From an uncultured Lachnospiraceae bacterium (GTDB lineage: Bacteria > Bacillota > Clostridia > Lachnospirales > Lachnospiraceae), in assembly GCA_910577275.1 (NCBI GenBank), contig CAJTMW010000007.1:17079-81078 (forward strand): a stretch of DNA of 64,000 nt. Reading direction: 5' to 3'. Positions 51,401 through 60,006 of this stretch are shown one piece after another. Under the pieces are notes generated by a model, which had not been told where the DNA came from, did not search any database, and saw only the letters and a program-made list of their open reading frames with translations. Numbering within the stretch: position 1 is the first letter of the stretch; each line of letters begins with the position of its first letter. The position numbers were made by a program, and so were the translations under genes.

Positions 51401-51553
51401 TCAAAACAATATTTTTGACCTGTGCGCCAACAGCTTAGAGCCCCCGATAATCATTAATATTCCGCAGACAATCCCTGTCACCAGCGCCACAACGCCCACC
51501 GCAATGCTCATCGCGCCTGCCCCGCTCATCGTCTTATAAACCTTTTCTTCCAT
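51401..51553 (-). CDS. Very small membrane protein
   Basis: A 50-residue protein with one long hydrophobic segment (about residues 10-42, AMSIAVGVVALVTGIVCGIL...) and a basic C-terminus (KLLAHRSKILF). GGAGAGGCAGT precedes the ATG at 51553, which supports translation. The open frame extends further upstream over the end of pyrE, but without a ribosome binding site. Function unknown; small single- or double-span proteins of this type occur widely in Clostridia. Confidence 0.65.
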   Translation of the reverse strand: MEEKVYKTMSGAGAMSIAVGVVALVTGIVCGILMIIGGSKLLAHRSKILF

Positions 51554-51596
51554 ACTGCCTCTCCTTTCCGCGGCTCCGCCGCCGCTGTCAGGTACT

Positions 51597-52271
51597 TTAC
51601 CTGGCGCCGTACTTTTCATAGTACTCGTCAATAGACTTCTTAATCTCGTCATTAATATAAATTTGCCCCTTGTAAGGCTTATTATACAGATATTCCACCA
51701 CTTCGCCCATATTTACAATGGCGTTCGCAGGAAAGCCGTACTTCTCTTTGATTTCCGCAAGGGCGCTTTTGTCGCTCTGTCCCTTTTCCATCCGGTTTAA
51801 GGATACCATAAGGCCCTTTATCTCCACGTCGGCCTGGGCTTTTATAATCGGATAAGTCTCTTCGATGGACTTGCCGGAGGTTGTGACGTCCTCAATTATC
51901 ACCACCCTGTCCCCGTCCTTCAGCTTACTGCCCAGCAGAATTCCGGTATCGCCGTGGTCCTTTACCTCCTTGCGGTTGGAGCAGTAGCGGATTTCCTTTC
52001 CGTAAAGCTCGCTGATGGCCATGGTAGCCGCCACAGAAAGAGGGATTCCCTTGTAGGCCGGCCCGAAAAGCACATCAAAATCAAGGCCGTAGCTGTCATG
52101 AATCGCCTTTGCATAGTATTGTCCCAGCTTACGGAGCTGCGTACCGGTAACATATCCCCCGGCATTCATAAAAAAAGGAGATTTCCTTCCGCTCTTTAGC
52201 GTAAACTCGCCGAATTTAAGCACCTGGCTGTCCACCATGAATTCGATAAATTCCTGTTTATAGCTTTCCAT
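51597..52271 (-). CDS. pyrE: Orotate phosphoribosyltransferase
   Basis: Converts orotate and PRPP to OMP in pyrimidine synthesis (224 residues). The PRPP loop VVIIEDVTTSGKSIEE, the KSGRKSPFFMNAGGY opening and the FGPAYKGIPLS motif are present. A start 14 codons upstream is in frame, but the promoter maps transcription start to about 52307, so the ATG at 52271, 11 bases after AGGAGG, is the likely one. No other pyr genes nearby. No PyrR-type attenuator was seen in the short leader. Confidence 0.94.
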   Translation of the reverse strand: MESYKQEFIEFMVDSQVLKFGEFTLKSGRKSPFFMNAGGYVTGTQLRKLGQYYAKAIHDSYGLDFDVLFGPAYKGIPLSVAATMAISELYGKEIRYCSNRKEVKDHGDTGILLGSKLKDGDRVVIIEDVTTSGKSIEETYPIIKAQADVEIKGLMVSLNRMEKGQSDKSALAEIKEKYGFPANAIVNMGEVVEYLYNKPYKGQIYINDEIKKSIDEYYEKYGAR

Positions 52272-52313
52272 AATCGTTGAAACCTCCTGTGTATGCTTTT
52301 GAATTTCTTCCAT

Positions 52314-52342
52314 AGTCTACCATAAAACCGGGGGATTTTCAA
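52314..52342 (-). promoter_or_regulatory. Promoter of pyrE
   Basis: Minus strand TTGAAA, 17 bp, TAGACT with a TGG extension before the -10. It decides the pyrE start codon, because the upstream ATG would lie at or before the transcription start. Confidence 0.6.
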
Positions 52343-52382
52343 TCGCTTAATTCCGCTGTTTTACCGGCTTTCGGATTTACAA

Positions 52383-52429
52383 TAAAAAACTGATATGCCA
52401 TGACCTTTACCCTGTCATAACATATCAGT
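52383..52429 (-). terminator. Terminator of the LacI-controlled operon
   Basis: Minus-strand stem ACTGATATG/CATATCAGT with an inner ATGAC/GTCAT stem, followed by T6. It lies 13 bases after the aldo/keto reductase stop. Confidence 0.85.
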
Positions 52430-52441
52430 CAGTTAACAATT

Positions 52442-53359
52442 TTATGGAAGCCGGTTTCCTGCGGAAAGATAAACCTCATACCACTCTTTCCTTGTCAGCT
52501 TTACATCCGCCGCCTTTGCCAGCTGCCATACTCTCTCACAGCCGGTGGTTCCGATAACCGCCTGCCCGATTCCGGGGCAGCGCAGAATCCATGCAATGGC
52601 GATGGCACCGCTTGTCACACCATACTTTTCCGCCAGCCTGCCAAGAACGGCATTAAGCTTCGGATATTTCTCATTTCCCAGAAAAGTTCCTTCAAAAAAG
52701 CCATACTGCAGAGACGACCAGGATTGAATGACAATATCATTCCATCTGCAATAATCAAGAATGCTGCCGGTGTGCATGCATCCTGCCTCTGACGGAATAT
52801 TGACATTTATCCCTTCATCAATAATACAGGTGTGCGCCGCACTGAATTGCAGCTGATTAACGGCAATTTTACCTTTATAATACTTCTTTATCAGCTCTAT
52901 CTGCACAGGGTTCATGTTGCTTACGCCAAACTCACGGACTTTCCCTTCTCTTTTTAGCGCATACATGGCATCCGCCATCTCCTCTGCCTCCATGAGAACA
53001 TCGGGGCGGTGCAAAATCAGCAAATCGAGATAATCCGTATGAAGCCTTCTCAAAATCCCGTCTGCCGACTTAAGGATATGCTCTCCTGAAAAATCATAAT
53101 ATCCCTCGCAGATTCCGCATTTTGACTGGAGAAATATTTCCTCTCTCATCCCCGGCCTTTGCATAAGAAATTCGCCGAATGCTTCTTCACATTTCCCTCC
53201 GCCATAGATATCCGCATGGTCAAAGGTATTGATACCGGCATGTACCGCCGCTTCCACAAGCTCCTGTACTCTCTTTTGGTTCAGGCCGCCGATGCGCATA
53301 CATCCCAATACAATCCCTGACGCCTTCACGCTTCCAGAACTGATTTCAACATAGTCCAT
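52442..53359 (-). CDS. Aldo/keto reductase
   Basis: NAD(P)H-dependent TIM-barrel oxidoreductase (305 residues) of the YdhF type. The catalytic tetrad is Asp47, Tyr52 (FDHADIYGGG), Lys80 (LQSKCGI) and His117 (LILHRPD). The ATG at 53359 (MDYVEISSGSVKASG) follows GAGGCAAAAT; the longer open frame has no family similarity. Last gene of the operon; it may reduce an aldehyde or keto sugar released by the aldolases (inference). Confidence 0.92.
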   Translation of the reverse strand: MDYVEISSGSVKASGIVLGCMRIGGLNQKRVQELVEAAVHAGINTFDHADIYGGGKCEEAFGEFLMQRPGMREEIFLQSKCGICEGYYDFSGEHILKSADGILRRLHTDYLDLLILHRPDVLMEAEEMADAMYALKREGKVREFGVSNMNPVQIELIKKYYKGKIAVNQLQFSAAHTCIIDEGINVNIPSEAGCMHTGSILDYCRWNDIVIQSWSSLQYGFFEGTFLGNEKYPKLNAVLGRLAEKYGVTSGAIAIAWILRCPGIGQAVIGTTGCERVWQLAKAADVKLTRKEWYEVYLSAGNRLP

Positions 53360-53384
53360 ATTTTGCCTCATTTCCATGTTATTT

Positions 53385-54302
53385 TTATGAAGTAATAAGA
53401 ATATTTTCGCGGAAAACCTTTTTAAGATACTCCGCGCCCTCCCCGGACACCACACGATTGGCAAAAGGCCCGGCCGGCGCGCAATACCCGGCATCAATAT
53501 CATAAATTTCCTTTAACAGAAATTTAATTCCCGGCATATTTCCAATATCCGCTCTCCTGTATGCCTCCGCCACTTCATTTGCTCTATACTGCATTTCTCT
53601 TGCTTTTCGATAATTTCCCTCCTCCATGTACTTCCACATTTGTTTATAATGAAAACATGTTACTGCCTGCAGGGCGCCAATATTACCGTCAGCTCCCATC
53701 AATTGCGCGCACAGCGCCACTTCTTCCACACCGGTCAAAATGTTGATATCGGGAGCATGCTTCTTAAATCTTTCCAGCACATAAAAATTTGTGTCTGTAA
53801 ATTTGATTCCCGCAAACGTGGGCACCGCTTTCATGGCATCCAGAATTTCCGCCGGCCGGATTTCATCTCCTCCGGTCAATGTCCTGCCCCCCTCTACCCA
53901 GTAAATATAAAAGGGAATACCGGGAGCGGCTTCGGATATCCTCTTAAAATAATCGACATTGTCCTGCAGCGTCGCGGTTTGGGATATTCCCACAGAAGAT
54001 ACTGCATATGCGCCGCGCTCTCCTGCATGTTCTGCAAGCGCAACCGAATCGTCCAGATTGCTGTTGTACCCGACATGTACGAGCACCGGCAGTCTGCCCT
54101 TTGCAGCATCCAGAACTGCCTCCGTCCACTGCATCCGCTTTTCTTTGGACAGGCAAGCGCCCTCCCCTGTCCATCCAAGCATATACAGTCCGTCCGCCTG
54201 CTGCTTTATGTATAAATCAACCAACGCTTCTGCAAGCTCTGTTTTAATGTTTCCTTCCTTATCCATAGGCGTAACCAGCGCCGGAAGGACTCCTTTTAAC
54301 AT
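53385..54302 (-). CDS. DapA-family aldolase (second copy in operon)
   Basis: Class I aldolase of the dihydrodipicolinate synthase / N-acetylneuraminate lyase family (305 residues). The substrate loop is GWTGEG (43-48, compared with GTTGE or GSTGE in characterised members), the catalytic Tyr is in FYIYWVEGG and the Schiff-base Lys167 is in GIKFTD. The Trp in the loop suggests a substrate different from that of the first aldolase. The start at 54302 has GGAG eight bases upstream. Probably cleaves a 2-keto-3-deoxy or sialic-type acid; substrate not determined. Confidence 0.85.
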   Translation of the reverse strand: MLKGVLPALVTPMDKEGNIKTELAEALVDLYIKQQADGLYMLGWTGEGACLSKEKRMQWTEAVLDAAKGRLPVLVHVGYNSNLDDSVALAEHAGERGAYAVSSVGISQTATLQDNVDYFKRISEAAPGIPFYIYWVEGGRTLTGGDEIRPAEILDAMKAVPTFAGIKFTDTNFYVLERFKKHAPDINILTGVEEVALCAQLMGADGNIGALQAVTCFHYKQMWKYMEEGNYRKAREMQYRANEVAEAYRRADIGNMPGIKFLLKEIYDIDAGYCAPAGPFANRVVSGEGAEYLKKVFRENILITS

Positions 54303-54397
54303 ATTCATTTCTCCAAACGCCCCTTGTCTATATTCAGGGGCTTCTCTCCTTTCTATTTCCATCAGGGCGCCGCTTTTGCAGCGCACTTTCTAAAAAC

Positions 54398-55225
54398 CTA
54401 CTGTTTAATACCGGACACAGCCACGCTGGCGACGATATATTTCTGAAGGAACAAGAACATTATTGCCAGCGGAATTGCACTCAAAACAGCAACCGCCATT
54501 CGAGGCCCGTAATACACACTGTCCTGCTGCGCATTGAAAAGCGCCACCCCTACGGAAATCACCTGTTTGGAAGAATCCCTGATAACCACCAGAGGCCAGA
54601 GGTAGGCGTTCCAGTGCGCAATAGCCTGCAGAATGCCGAGAGTTGCCATTACCGGTTTGGACAACGGCAGAATAATACTGAAAAACACCCTCCATACGCC
54701 TCCGCCGTCAAGATACACCGACTCCACCAGAGAATCGGGAATGGTGGCAATATTCTGTCTTGCAAAAAAGATTCCGTATACATATGCAAACTGCCCTAGA
54801 ATCAGAGGAAGCCAGGAATTTAACATTCCCCAGTTACGATATTGAATAAACAGCGGAACCATTCGGGATTCAAAAGGCACCATCATTACGGCCAGCATAA
54901 AAACATACAAAAATTTCTTTCCCCAGAATTTCCCCTTTGCAAATGCAAATCCGCACATCATTGCAAAGAATACGGAAACAAAGGTATTTACTGCAGTTAT
55001 AAACAGTGTGTTCAAATAGTACCGGGGCAAATCAATCAGTCTGGACGCCGCCTTATAGTTAAAGGTTGAAAATTCATGGGGCAGCCATGAAAATTCCGGG
55101 AGTGCGGTGGTAGCCGCCCTGTCAAAGGACAGCACGAACGCCCACCACACCGGGGTTAAGACAATCAGCAGCAAAGCAGCCAGTAAAATTATGTTAATAA
55201 TCCGCCTTATTTTTCCTTTTGTCAT
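54398..55225 (-). CDS. Carbohydrate ABC transporter permease (MalG type)
   Basis: CUT1 sugar permease (275 residues, six transmembrane helices) with EAA loop LVESVYLDGGGVWRVFFSIILP and the C-terminal VASVAVSGIKQ typical of the family. The start overlaps the stop of the upstream permease by one base (TAATG). No ATPase gene in the operon. Substrate unknown, presumably an acidic or aldolase-cleavable sugar. Confidence 0.92.
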   Translation of the reverse strand: MTKGKIRRIINIILLAALLLIVLTPVWWAFVLSFDRAATTALPEFSWLPHEFSTFNYKAASRLIDLPRYYLNTLFITAVNTFVSVFFAMMCGFAFAKGKFWGKKFLYVFMLAVMMVPFESRMVPLFIQYRNWGMLNSWLPLILGQFAYVYGIFFARQNIATIPDSLVESVYLDGGGVWRVFFSIILPLSKPVMATLGILQAIAHWNAYLWPLVVIRDSSKQVISVGVALFNAQQDSVYYGPRMAVAVLSAIPLAIMFLFLQKYIVASVAVSGIKQ

Positions 55226-56148
55226 TAATTGCTCTCCTCATCGTTCAAAAATCCCGTCATTTTGACATTAATCATTGTAAAAATGAACACCAGGGCAAAC
55301 AGTATCATCGACCCTGCAGAAGATATTCCGAAATTGGGAACCTCAAAACTAAACTGATAAATATACATCAAAATGGTTTGAAGCGTTCCCCCGGGAAGTC
55401 CGGCAGAACTGTTCGTCCCAAGAATATATAAATCCGTGAATCGTGACAAGCCATTAATAACACCTGTTACCAAAAGGAATGTAAAGCAGTTTTTCATAAG
55501 CGGGATGGTTAAATACCGGATTTTTTTCCACGGCGTCGCCCCGTCCACCACCGCCGCCTCATATATTTCAGACGGTATCGACTGGAGGCTTGCCAGATTG
55601 ACCAGCATGGAATATCCGGTATTCATCCAGCACCAGAGAATTGTCGCCCCAAGCTTTGCATACCTCACATCCGAAATCCATCTGATGGATATTTCGCGCC
55701 CTGTTATAAAACTTAAAAATGAATTTAATAATCCTCCATCTCCCTGTAACACCGCCTGAAACATCAATATCACGCTTACGCCGGTAATAATATTGGGAAG
55801 GTAAAAGCCTATCCGAAAAAAGCTCTGTGTTTTTCCCTTTCCCAGGCTGTTGATAAAAACCGCCAGGAAAAATCCAAGAGGAATCGTCAACAGCCCCATC
55901 ACAGTAAGCGCCATGGTATTCCAGAGGGAGCGCAGAAACTGAGACTGTCCCAGAAGTGTGCGGTAATTTTTAAGCCCCACAAACTTTTCCCCATACCCCA
56001 CAATAGAAACATTGTACAGACTGTACTCTATGGTATGTCCCATGGGAATGTAGACAAAGAGAATCAGCGCCGCCACACTTATGATTAAAAAGGGATACCA
56101 TCGCAGCTGCTTTTTCAGTTGCATTTTCCAGTGTTTTTTCTTATTCAT
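55225..56148 (-). CDS. Carbohydrate ABC transporter permease (MalF type)
   Basis: Partner permease (307 residues, six transmembrane helices) with EAA loop IYEAAVVDGATPWKKIRYLTIP. A basic N-terminus (MNKKKHWKMQLKKQLRWYPF) precedes the first helix. Follows the binding protein gene with a 14-base gap. Confidence 0.92.
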   Translation of the reverse strand: MNKKKHWKMQLKKQLRWYPFLIISVAALILFVYIPMGHTIEYSLYNVSIVGYGEKFVGLKNYRTLLGQSQFLRSLWNTMALTVMGLLTIPLGFFLAVFINSLGKGKTQSFFRIGFYLPNIITGVSVILMFQAVLQGDGGLLNSFLSFITGREISIRWISDVRYAKLGATILWCWMNTGYSMLVNLASLQSIPSEIYEAAVVDGATPWKKIRYLTIPLMKNCFTFLLVTGVINGLSRFTDLYILGTNSSAGLPGGTLQTILMYIYQFSFEVPNFGISSAGSMILFALVFIFTMINVKMTGFLNDEESN

Positions 56149-56162
56149 TCTATTCCTCGCGA

Positions 56163-57662
56163 TTATTGTGTAGCCAGATATTCATCCACCGTCTTCTGCA
56201 TTTGATTTGCCGCTTCCGCAGGGGAAATCGTACCGTTTACAAGGTCGTGCGTAACCACTCCCAGTGAGGTCACAACGGGACCAAAGCTGATATTATTGTA
56301 ATATTCTGTCGTTGAATTGCTGAAATCATCCGGCATCCCTTCCAGCGAGGTCACAATCGCGTCGGCCTTATCGCCCATAATTTCCATAACAGCTCCCATT
56401 CCCTCCGGGGTATTGGGAACCTGACCGCAATCGATTACCCACTGAACGCATTCCGGGTCTGTCACCATAAATTTAATAAATTCCCATGCCCATTCTTTGT
56501 TTTTACTGGTATTGCAGATGGCCATATTATTGCAGCCCTTAAAGCTGGAAGGATTTCCGGCATTGCCGCCCTCCTCTATTACCGGCATTGGCAGGAAAAC
56601 AAATCTGTCGCTGATTCCCGCTTCATTCGCCTCTTTAAAATGAGTAAACGCATCCTGACTGTAGCGAATTGCCGTATCATTATCAGCTGTGAGCTGATAG
56701 GAAATGTTCATGCCTTCCTTTACGTTCGAGCTCGTATATTTCCCCAGGTCCTGTATCATCTGGAAAACTTTTTCCGTCTTTTCATTTTCGAAATTAACCG
56801 TACTGTCCTCCACCGTCTTCCCATACTGAAAAACCTTTGCGTCATATGCGCTGGCTATCATCTGATAACTGAAAAAGCTGTTGTTTGCATTATCCATGGA
56901 ATCCAGTTGAACGCCATAAGTCTGCTTTCCCGTGACCGGGTCCGTGCCTGTCAGTTTTTCTGCCAGGGCCAGCATATCGCTCCATGTCCATGAAGCGTCG
57001 GGAAGTTCCACGCCGTAATCATCAAAAATCTGCTTATCCAGATAGGCAATCTGCGGCTGAAGCGTATAGGGAATTCCGGTTGTCGTTGCAACACTCAAAT
57101 CGTTGACGTCAGTGGTTCTCCGGGTTTCCGTTGTATAGATTTTATTCCGGAATTCCGAATCCTCTGCCAGAAAACCATCCAGAGGCTCCACCAGAGCTGT
57201 CAGAGTGGCGCCATGGAGTATCACGTCAAGCTCGCCGCCCAAAGCCGCAGTCTGTACCGCCGACTGCCAGTTATCCCAGGGAGCTGCTTCAATTTCCAGA
57301 TGAATATTCGGGTGAAGCTCATTCCATCTTGCTTCAATCACCTCATACCCGGGTGTCTCAAGACCGGTAATCATATCAAGAGCGCCTGTTTCTCCCTGAG
57401 AAGCCAGAAGGCCGGGGCCGAAAAGATGGAGAGTGATTTCTTCATCTTCATTTAATGCGTTGTTTTCTGCCGGAATGTTTTCTCCCGTATCTTCTTCCTC
57501 TGCGGAAGCCGTATCTGATACAGACGTGTTCCCCGAGGCATTATCAGCCCCGGCGCCGTTACCTGCAGCATCACTTCCCTGATTCGAAGACCCGCAGCCC
57601 GATAATAATCCCATAACCAACATCCCTGTCAGCAGAAAACCTGCCAGTTTTTTTCTTTTCAT
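56163..57662 (-). CDS. Extracellular sugar-binding lipoprotein
   Basis: Binding protein (499 residues) of the LacI-controlled importer. Signal peptide with lipobox LLSGC (Cys23), a Gly/Asn/Ser/Glu-rich linker to about residue 75, then a CUT1-type binding fold (ITLHLFGPGLLASQGETG onward). The start codon overlaps the stop of the first aldolase (ATGA) with AAGGAG upstream. Sequence is only distantly similar to the binding protein of the AraC-controlled system. Confidence 0.92.
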   Translation of the reverse strand: MKRKKLAGFLLTGMLVMGLLSGCGSSNQGSDAAGNGAGADNASGNTSVSDTASAEEEDTGENIPAENNALNEDEEITLHLFGPGLLASQGETGALDMITGLETPGYEVIEARWNELHPNIHLEIEAAPWDNWQSAVQTAALGGELDVILHGATLTALVEPLDGFLAEDSEFRNKIYTTETRRTTDVNDLSVATTTGIPYTLQPQIAYLDKQIFDDYGVELPDASWTWSDMLALAEKLTGTDPVTGKQTYGVQLDSMDNANNSFFSYQMIASAYDAKVFQYGKTVEDSTVNFENEKTEKVFQMIQDLGKYTSSNVKEGMNISYQLTADNDTAIRYSQDAFTHFKEANEAGISDRFVFLPMPVIEEGGNAGNPSSFKGCNNMAICNTSKNKEWAWEFIKFMVTDPECVQWVIDCGQVPNTPEGMGAVMEIMGDKADAIVTSLEGMPDDFSNSTTEYYNNISFGPVVTSLGVVTHDLVNGTISPAEAANQMQKTVDEYLATQ

Positions 57663-58564
57663 ACCTTTTCTCCTTCATCTACAATTATTTTATCCACAAC
57701 AGAAAATAATTCATTCTTTTCCGATTCACTCAATTTCTTTTGGGGGCTTCTCATTGCGTCCGATTTTATGATGCCCCTCCGGCAAAGCAATGCCTTACAT
57801 TTTGCCGCTTCCTTATTTGCCATCGCCTCTGCCAGCAGAGTCAGACGCCCCTGCAGGGCTCTGCATTTTTCGATTTCCTTCTCCTTAAACAGGCAGAACA
57901 TCTCATTAATATCTTCCGCAAAAACATTGCAGTTCCCTGAAACAATCCCATCAACGCCGATTACCAGTGCCGGCAGCAGCATCTGTGCCGGCGAGACCAG
58001 CACCCGAAAACGGTTGTTTCGTATTCTTTTGAAAGACATCAATGTCAGAATATCAGAAACGCTGTATTTTATTCCTATAATATTCTCACAGGCATCCGCT
58101 ATTTTTTCCACTAACGGCGCTGACAATCTGTTAACTGCCAGTCCGGGAATCCCGTAAATATATACCGGAAAATCCTTCGGTACGCTTCCCGCCACACGGA
58201 CATAGTAATCAAACAGCTCCTCATCGCCAAGCGGATAGTAAGTGGGCGTTAATATTCCTATCCCGTCCGCGCCCGCAGCATGGGCGTCCATTGCAAGCCC
58301 TGCACTCTCACTGGTCGAAAGTCCTCCGACCTGAGCGAAAACAGGAATCCGTCCGCGGGCAGCATCAACAACGGTCCTGACTATCTTCCTCCTTTCCTCC
58401 AAAGTTAAATTCATCACCTCACCTGTAGTTCCGCAAGGATACAACGCTGTACAGCCGCAACCGGCTAAATACTCCGTCAATCCCGCCAGCGAATCAAAGT
58501 CTACAGCTTCTGATTCCGTCATTGGCGTTATCATTGGAACACATGTCCCTGTCATTGTTTTCAT
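57659..58564 (-). CDS. DapA-family aldolase (first gene of operon)
   Basis: Class I aldolase/lyase (301 residues). GTTGE at 45-49, Tyr137 in YIYGIPG and Schiff-base Lys166 in GIKYS are the catalytic residues of the dihydrodipicolinate synthase / N-acetylneuraminate lyase superfamily. As first gene of an importer operon it more likely breaks down an imported sugar acid than makes lysine. Start at 58564 is chosen over one five codons upstream because GGAGG lies before it. Substrate unknown. Confidence 0.87.
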   Translation of the reverse strand: MKTMTGTCVPMITPMTESEAVDFDSLAGLTEYLAGCGCTALYPCGTTGEVMNLTLEERRKIVRTVVDAARGRIPVFAQVGGLSTSESAGLAMDAHAAGADGIGILTPTYYPLGDEELFDYYVRVAGSVPKDFPVYIYGIPGLAVNRLSAPLVEKIADACENIIGIKYSVSDILTLMSFKRIRNNRFRVLVSPAQMLLPALVIGVDGIVSGNCNVFAEDINEMFCLFKEKEIEKCRALQGRLTLLAEAMANKEAAKCKALLCRRGIIKSDAMRSPQKKLSESEKNELFSVVDKIIVDEGEKV

Positions 58565-58601
58565 TTTCACCACCTCCATTCCAAGTTTTACACATGAAAT
58601 A

Positions 58602-58617
58602 TATGTAAATTTACATA
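58602..58617. promoter_or_regulatory. Operator palindrome O1 (LacI-type)
   Basis: Perfect 16-bp palindrome TATGTAAATTTACATA in the 5' leader of the aldolase operon, about 35-50 bases after the predicted transcription start. Its 12-bp core TGTAAATTTACA recurs at 58735-58746. Confidence 0.7.
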
Positions 58618-58657
58618 CTTGTTTTCACGTGCAAAAGCATTTTTATTTTGTAGTTCA

Positions 58658-58686
58658 AGTATATTATTTTACTATCTTCATGTCAA
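58658..58686 (-). promoter_or_regulatory. Promoter of the aldolase-ABC operon
   Basis: Minus strand TTGACA, 17 bp, TATACT. It lies between the two identical operator cores. Confidence 0.8.
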
Positions 58687-58734
58687 TTGTTGCATTTCAC
58701 CAATCATATCACATGATTTTTGTAAAATATAACG

Positions 58735-58746
58735 TGTAAATTTACA
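58735..58746. promoter_or_regulatory. Operator palindrome O2 (LacI-type)
   Basis: Perfect 12-bp palindrome TGTAAATTTACA, identical to the core of O1 and centred 131 bp from it. The pair flanks the operon promoter, as in LacI-type looping repression. Confidence 0.7.
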
Positions 58747-58777
58747 TATAAATCATCTCAAAAAGTAAATCTGTTTC

Positions 58778-58799
58778 AAATATTTTCATGAAAATATTT
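58778..58799. promoter_or_regulatory. Perfect 22-bp palindrome before the lacI-family gene
   Basis: Half-site AAATATTTTCA followed by its exact complement, eight bases before the -35 of the regulator promoter. It is different from O1/O2, so it may bind another regulator or be a second site of the same one. Confidence 0.6.
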
Positions 58800-58806
58800 T
58801 TAATAC

Positions 58807-58835
58807 TTTTCACAATCGTTGTCTTGTGGTAACAT
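58807..58835 (+). promoter_or_regulatory. Promoter of the lacI-family gene
   Basis: Plus strand TTTTCA, 17 bp, TAACAT with a TGG extension before the -10. A GCGCCG/CGGCGC hairpin (58864-58883) follows in the leader. Confidence 0.45.
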
Positions 58836-58914
58836 TTAAACTGAGCACCAGACATCCATACAGGCGCCGCACCGGTTCGGCGCTTTCGGAAATAACATGG
58901 CTCGGAGGCTATTT

Positions 58915-59937
58915 ATGAAAGGAAATCCCACACTGAATGATGTTGCCGAAATGGCAGGCGTTTCAATCGCCACAGTATCCCGTGTGCTAAATCAAAACGG
59001 TTATGTGTCCGCAGAAAACCGCGTGAAAATAGAGGATGCAATTACGAAGCTCGGATATCGGGGGCGTTCCGCCAATAAGACATTCAAAAGAAAAAAAAGC
59101 AGGCTGATTGCCATCATCACAAGCACTTCCAGAGTGCATACATTTTTACCCCGTTTAACTTATGCATTATCCATTGCCGCAAACCAGGCAGGCTATTTTA
59201 CCCTGGGTATTCACAGAAGCGCCGACAATGAAACGCTCCCTGAACTGGTAAATCTGGCGCTCGAAAACAATATCTGCGGAATGGTTTTCACAGATTTTAA
59301 AGATATCTTTGTCAATCCGCAGAATATCGATATCCTTTTACATTGCGGCGTCCCCGTTGTTTTAGTTGAGCGAGCCGTCTGTTCCGAACTCAACAGCGTA
59401 AAAATAGACACCCGGCAGGGCGTCTATATGGCGGCCCGGCATTTGCTTGACAGCGGACGCAAAAATATTATCTATATCAGCGCTCCCATTTCCGGCACCG
59501 TGGAGCAGGACAGGCTTGACGGCTTCAGACAGGCTTTAATGGAGAGAAATATCCCCGCCGACGACGGCCGTATCCATATCTGCAATTCCATGGCCCGGGA
59601 AGAATGTTATAAGGAACTGGAAAAAATATTTAAGCGCGGTAATACACCGGACGGCGTCGTTGCATGGTCTGACGTCTTTGGAATTGCAGCAATGCAATAC
59701 TTTAACGAGCATGGGATTAAAGTGCCGGAGGATGTGGCGGTTGTCGGGTATGACGATTTCCTTGCCTCTCACACCGTACCGCCCATGAGCAGCGTAAAAT
59801 CGCCTTTGGACGATATGGCAGCGGCAGCCATAAATATTATTCACGAGAACAATCATTCCGGCGGGGAATTTTTCGCAAGGACAGTGGCGTTAACGCCGAA
59901 ACTGATTGTAAGGGAGTCCTCCCGGGTAAATTTATAA
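58915..59937 (+). CDS. LacI-family transcriptional repressor
   Basis: A 340-residue regulator with an N-terminal helix-turn-helix and hinge (TLNDVAEMAGVSIATVSRVLNQ, residues 5-26) and a periplasmic-binding-like effector domain from about residue 60. The start at 58915 is six bases after CGGAGG; an ATG six codons upstream has no such site. It is transcribed away from the aldolase-importer operon, and two identical palindromes lie around that operon's promoter, so it most likely represses it. The inducer is probably the imported sugar or a derivative. Confidence 0.93.
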   Translation: MKGNPTLNDVAEMAGVSIATVSRVLNQNGYVSAENRVKIEDAITKLGYRGRSANKTFKRKKSRLIAIITSTSRVHTFLPRLTYALSIAANQAGYFTLGIHRSADNETLPELVNLALENNICGMVFTDFKDIFVNPQNIDILLHCGVPVVLVERAVCSELNSVKIDTRQGVYMAARHLLDSGRKNIIYISAPISGTVEQDRLDGFRQALMERNIPADDGRIHICNSMAREECYKELEKIFKRGNTPDGVVAWSDVFGIAAMQYFNEHGIKVPEDVAVVGYDDFLASHTVPPMSSVKSPLDDMAAAAINIIHENNHSGGEFFARTVALTPKLIVRESSRVNL

Positions 59938-60006
59938 CAACCGACGATTTTTGACGTCTGGGAAATAATAAGGGGGCGTTTACTGAAATATATCTCTTGC
60001 AGACGC

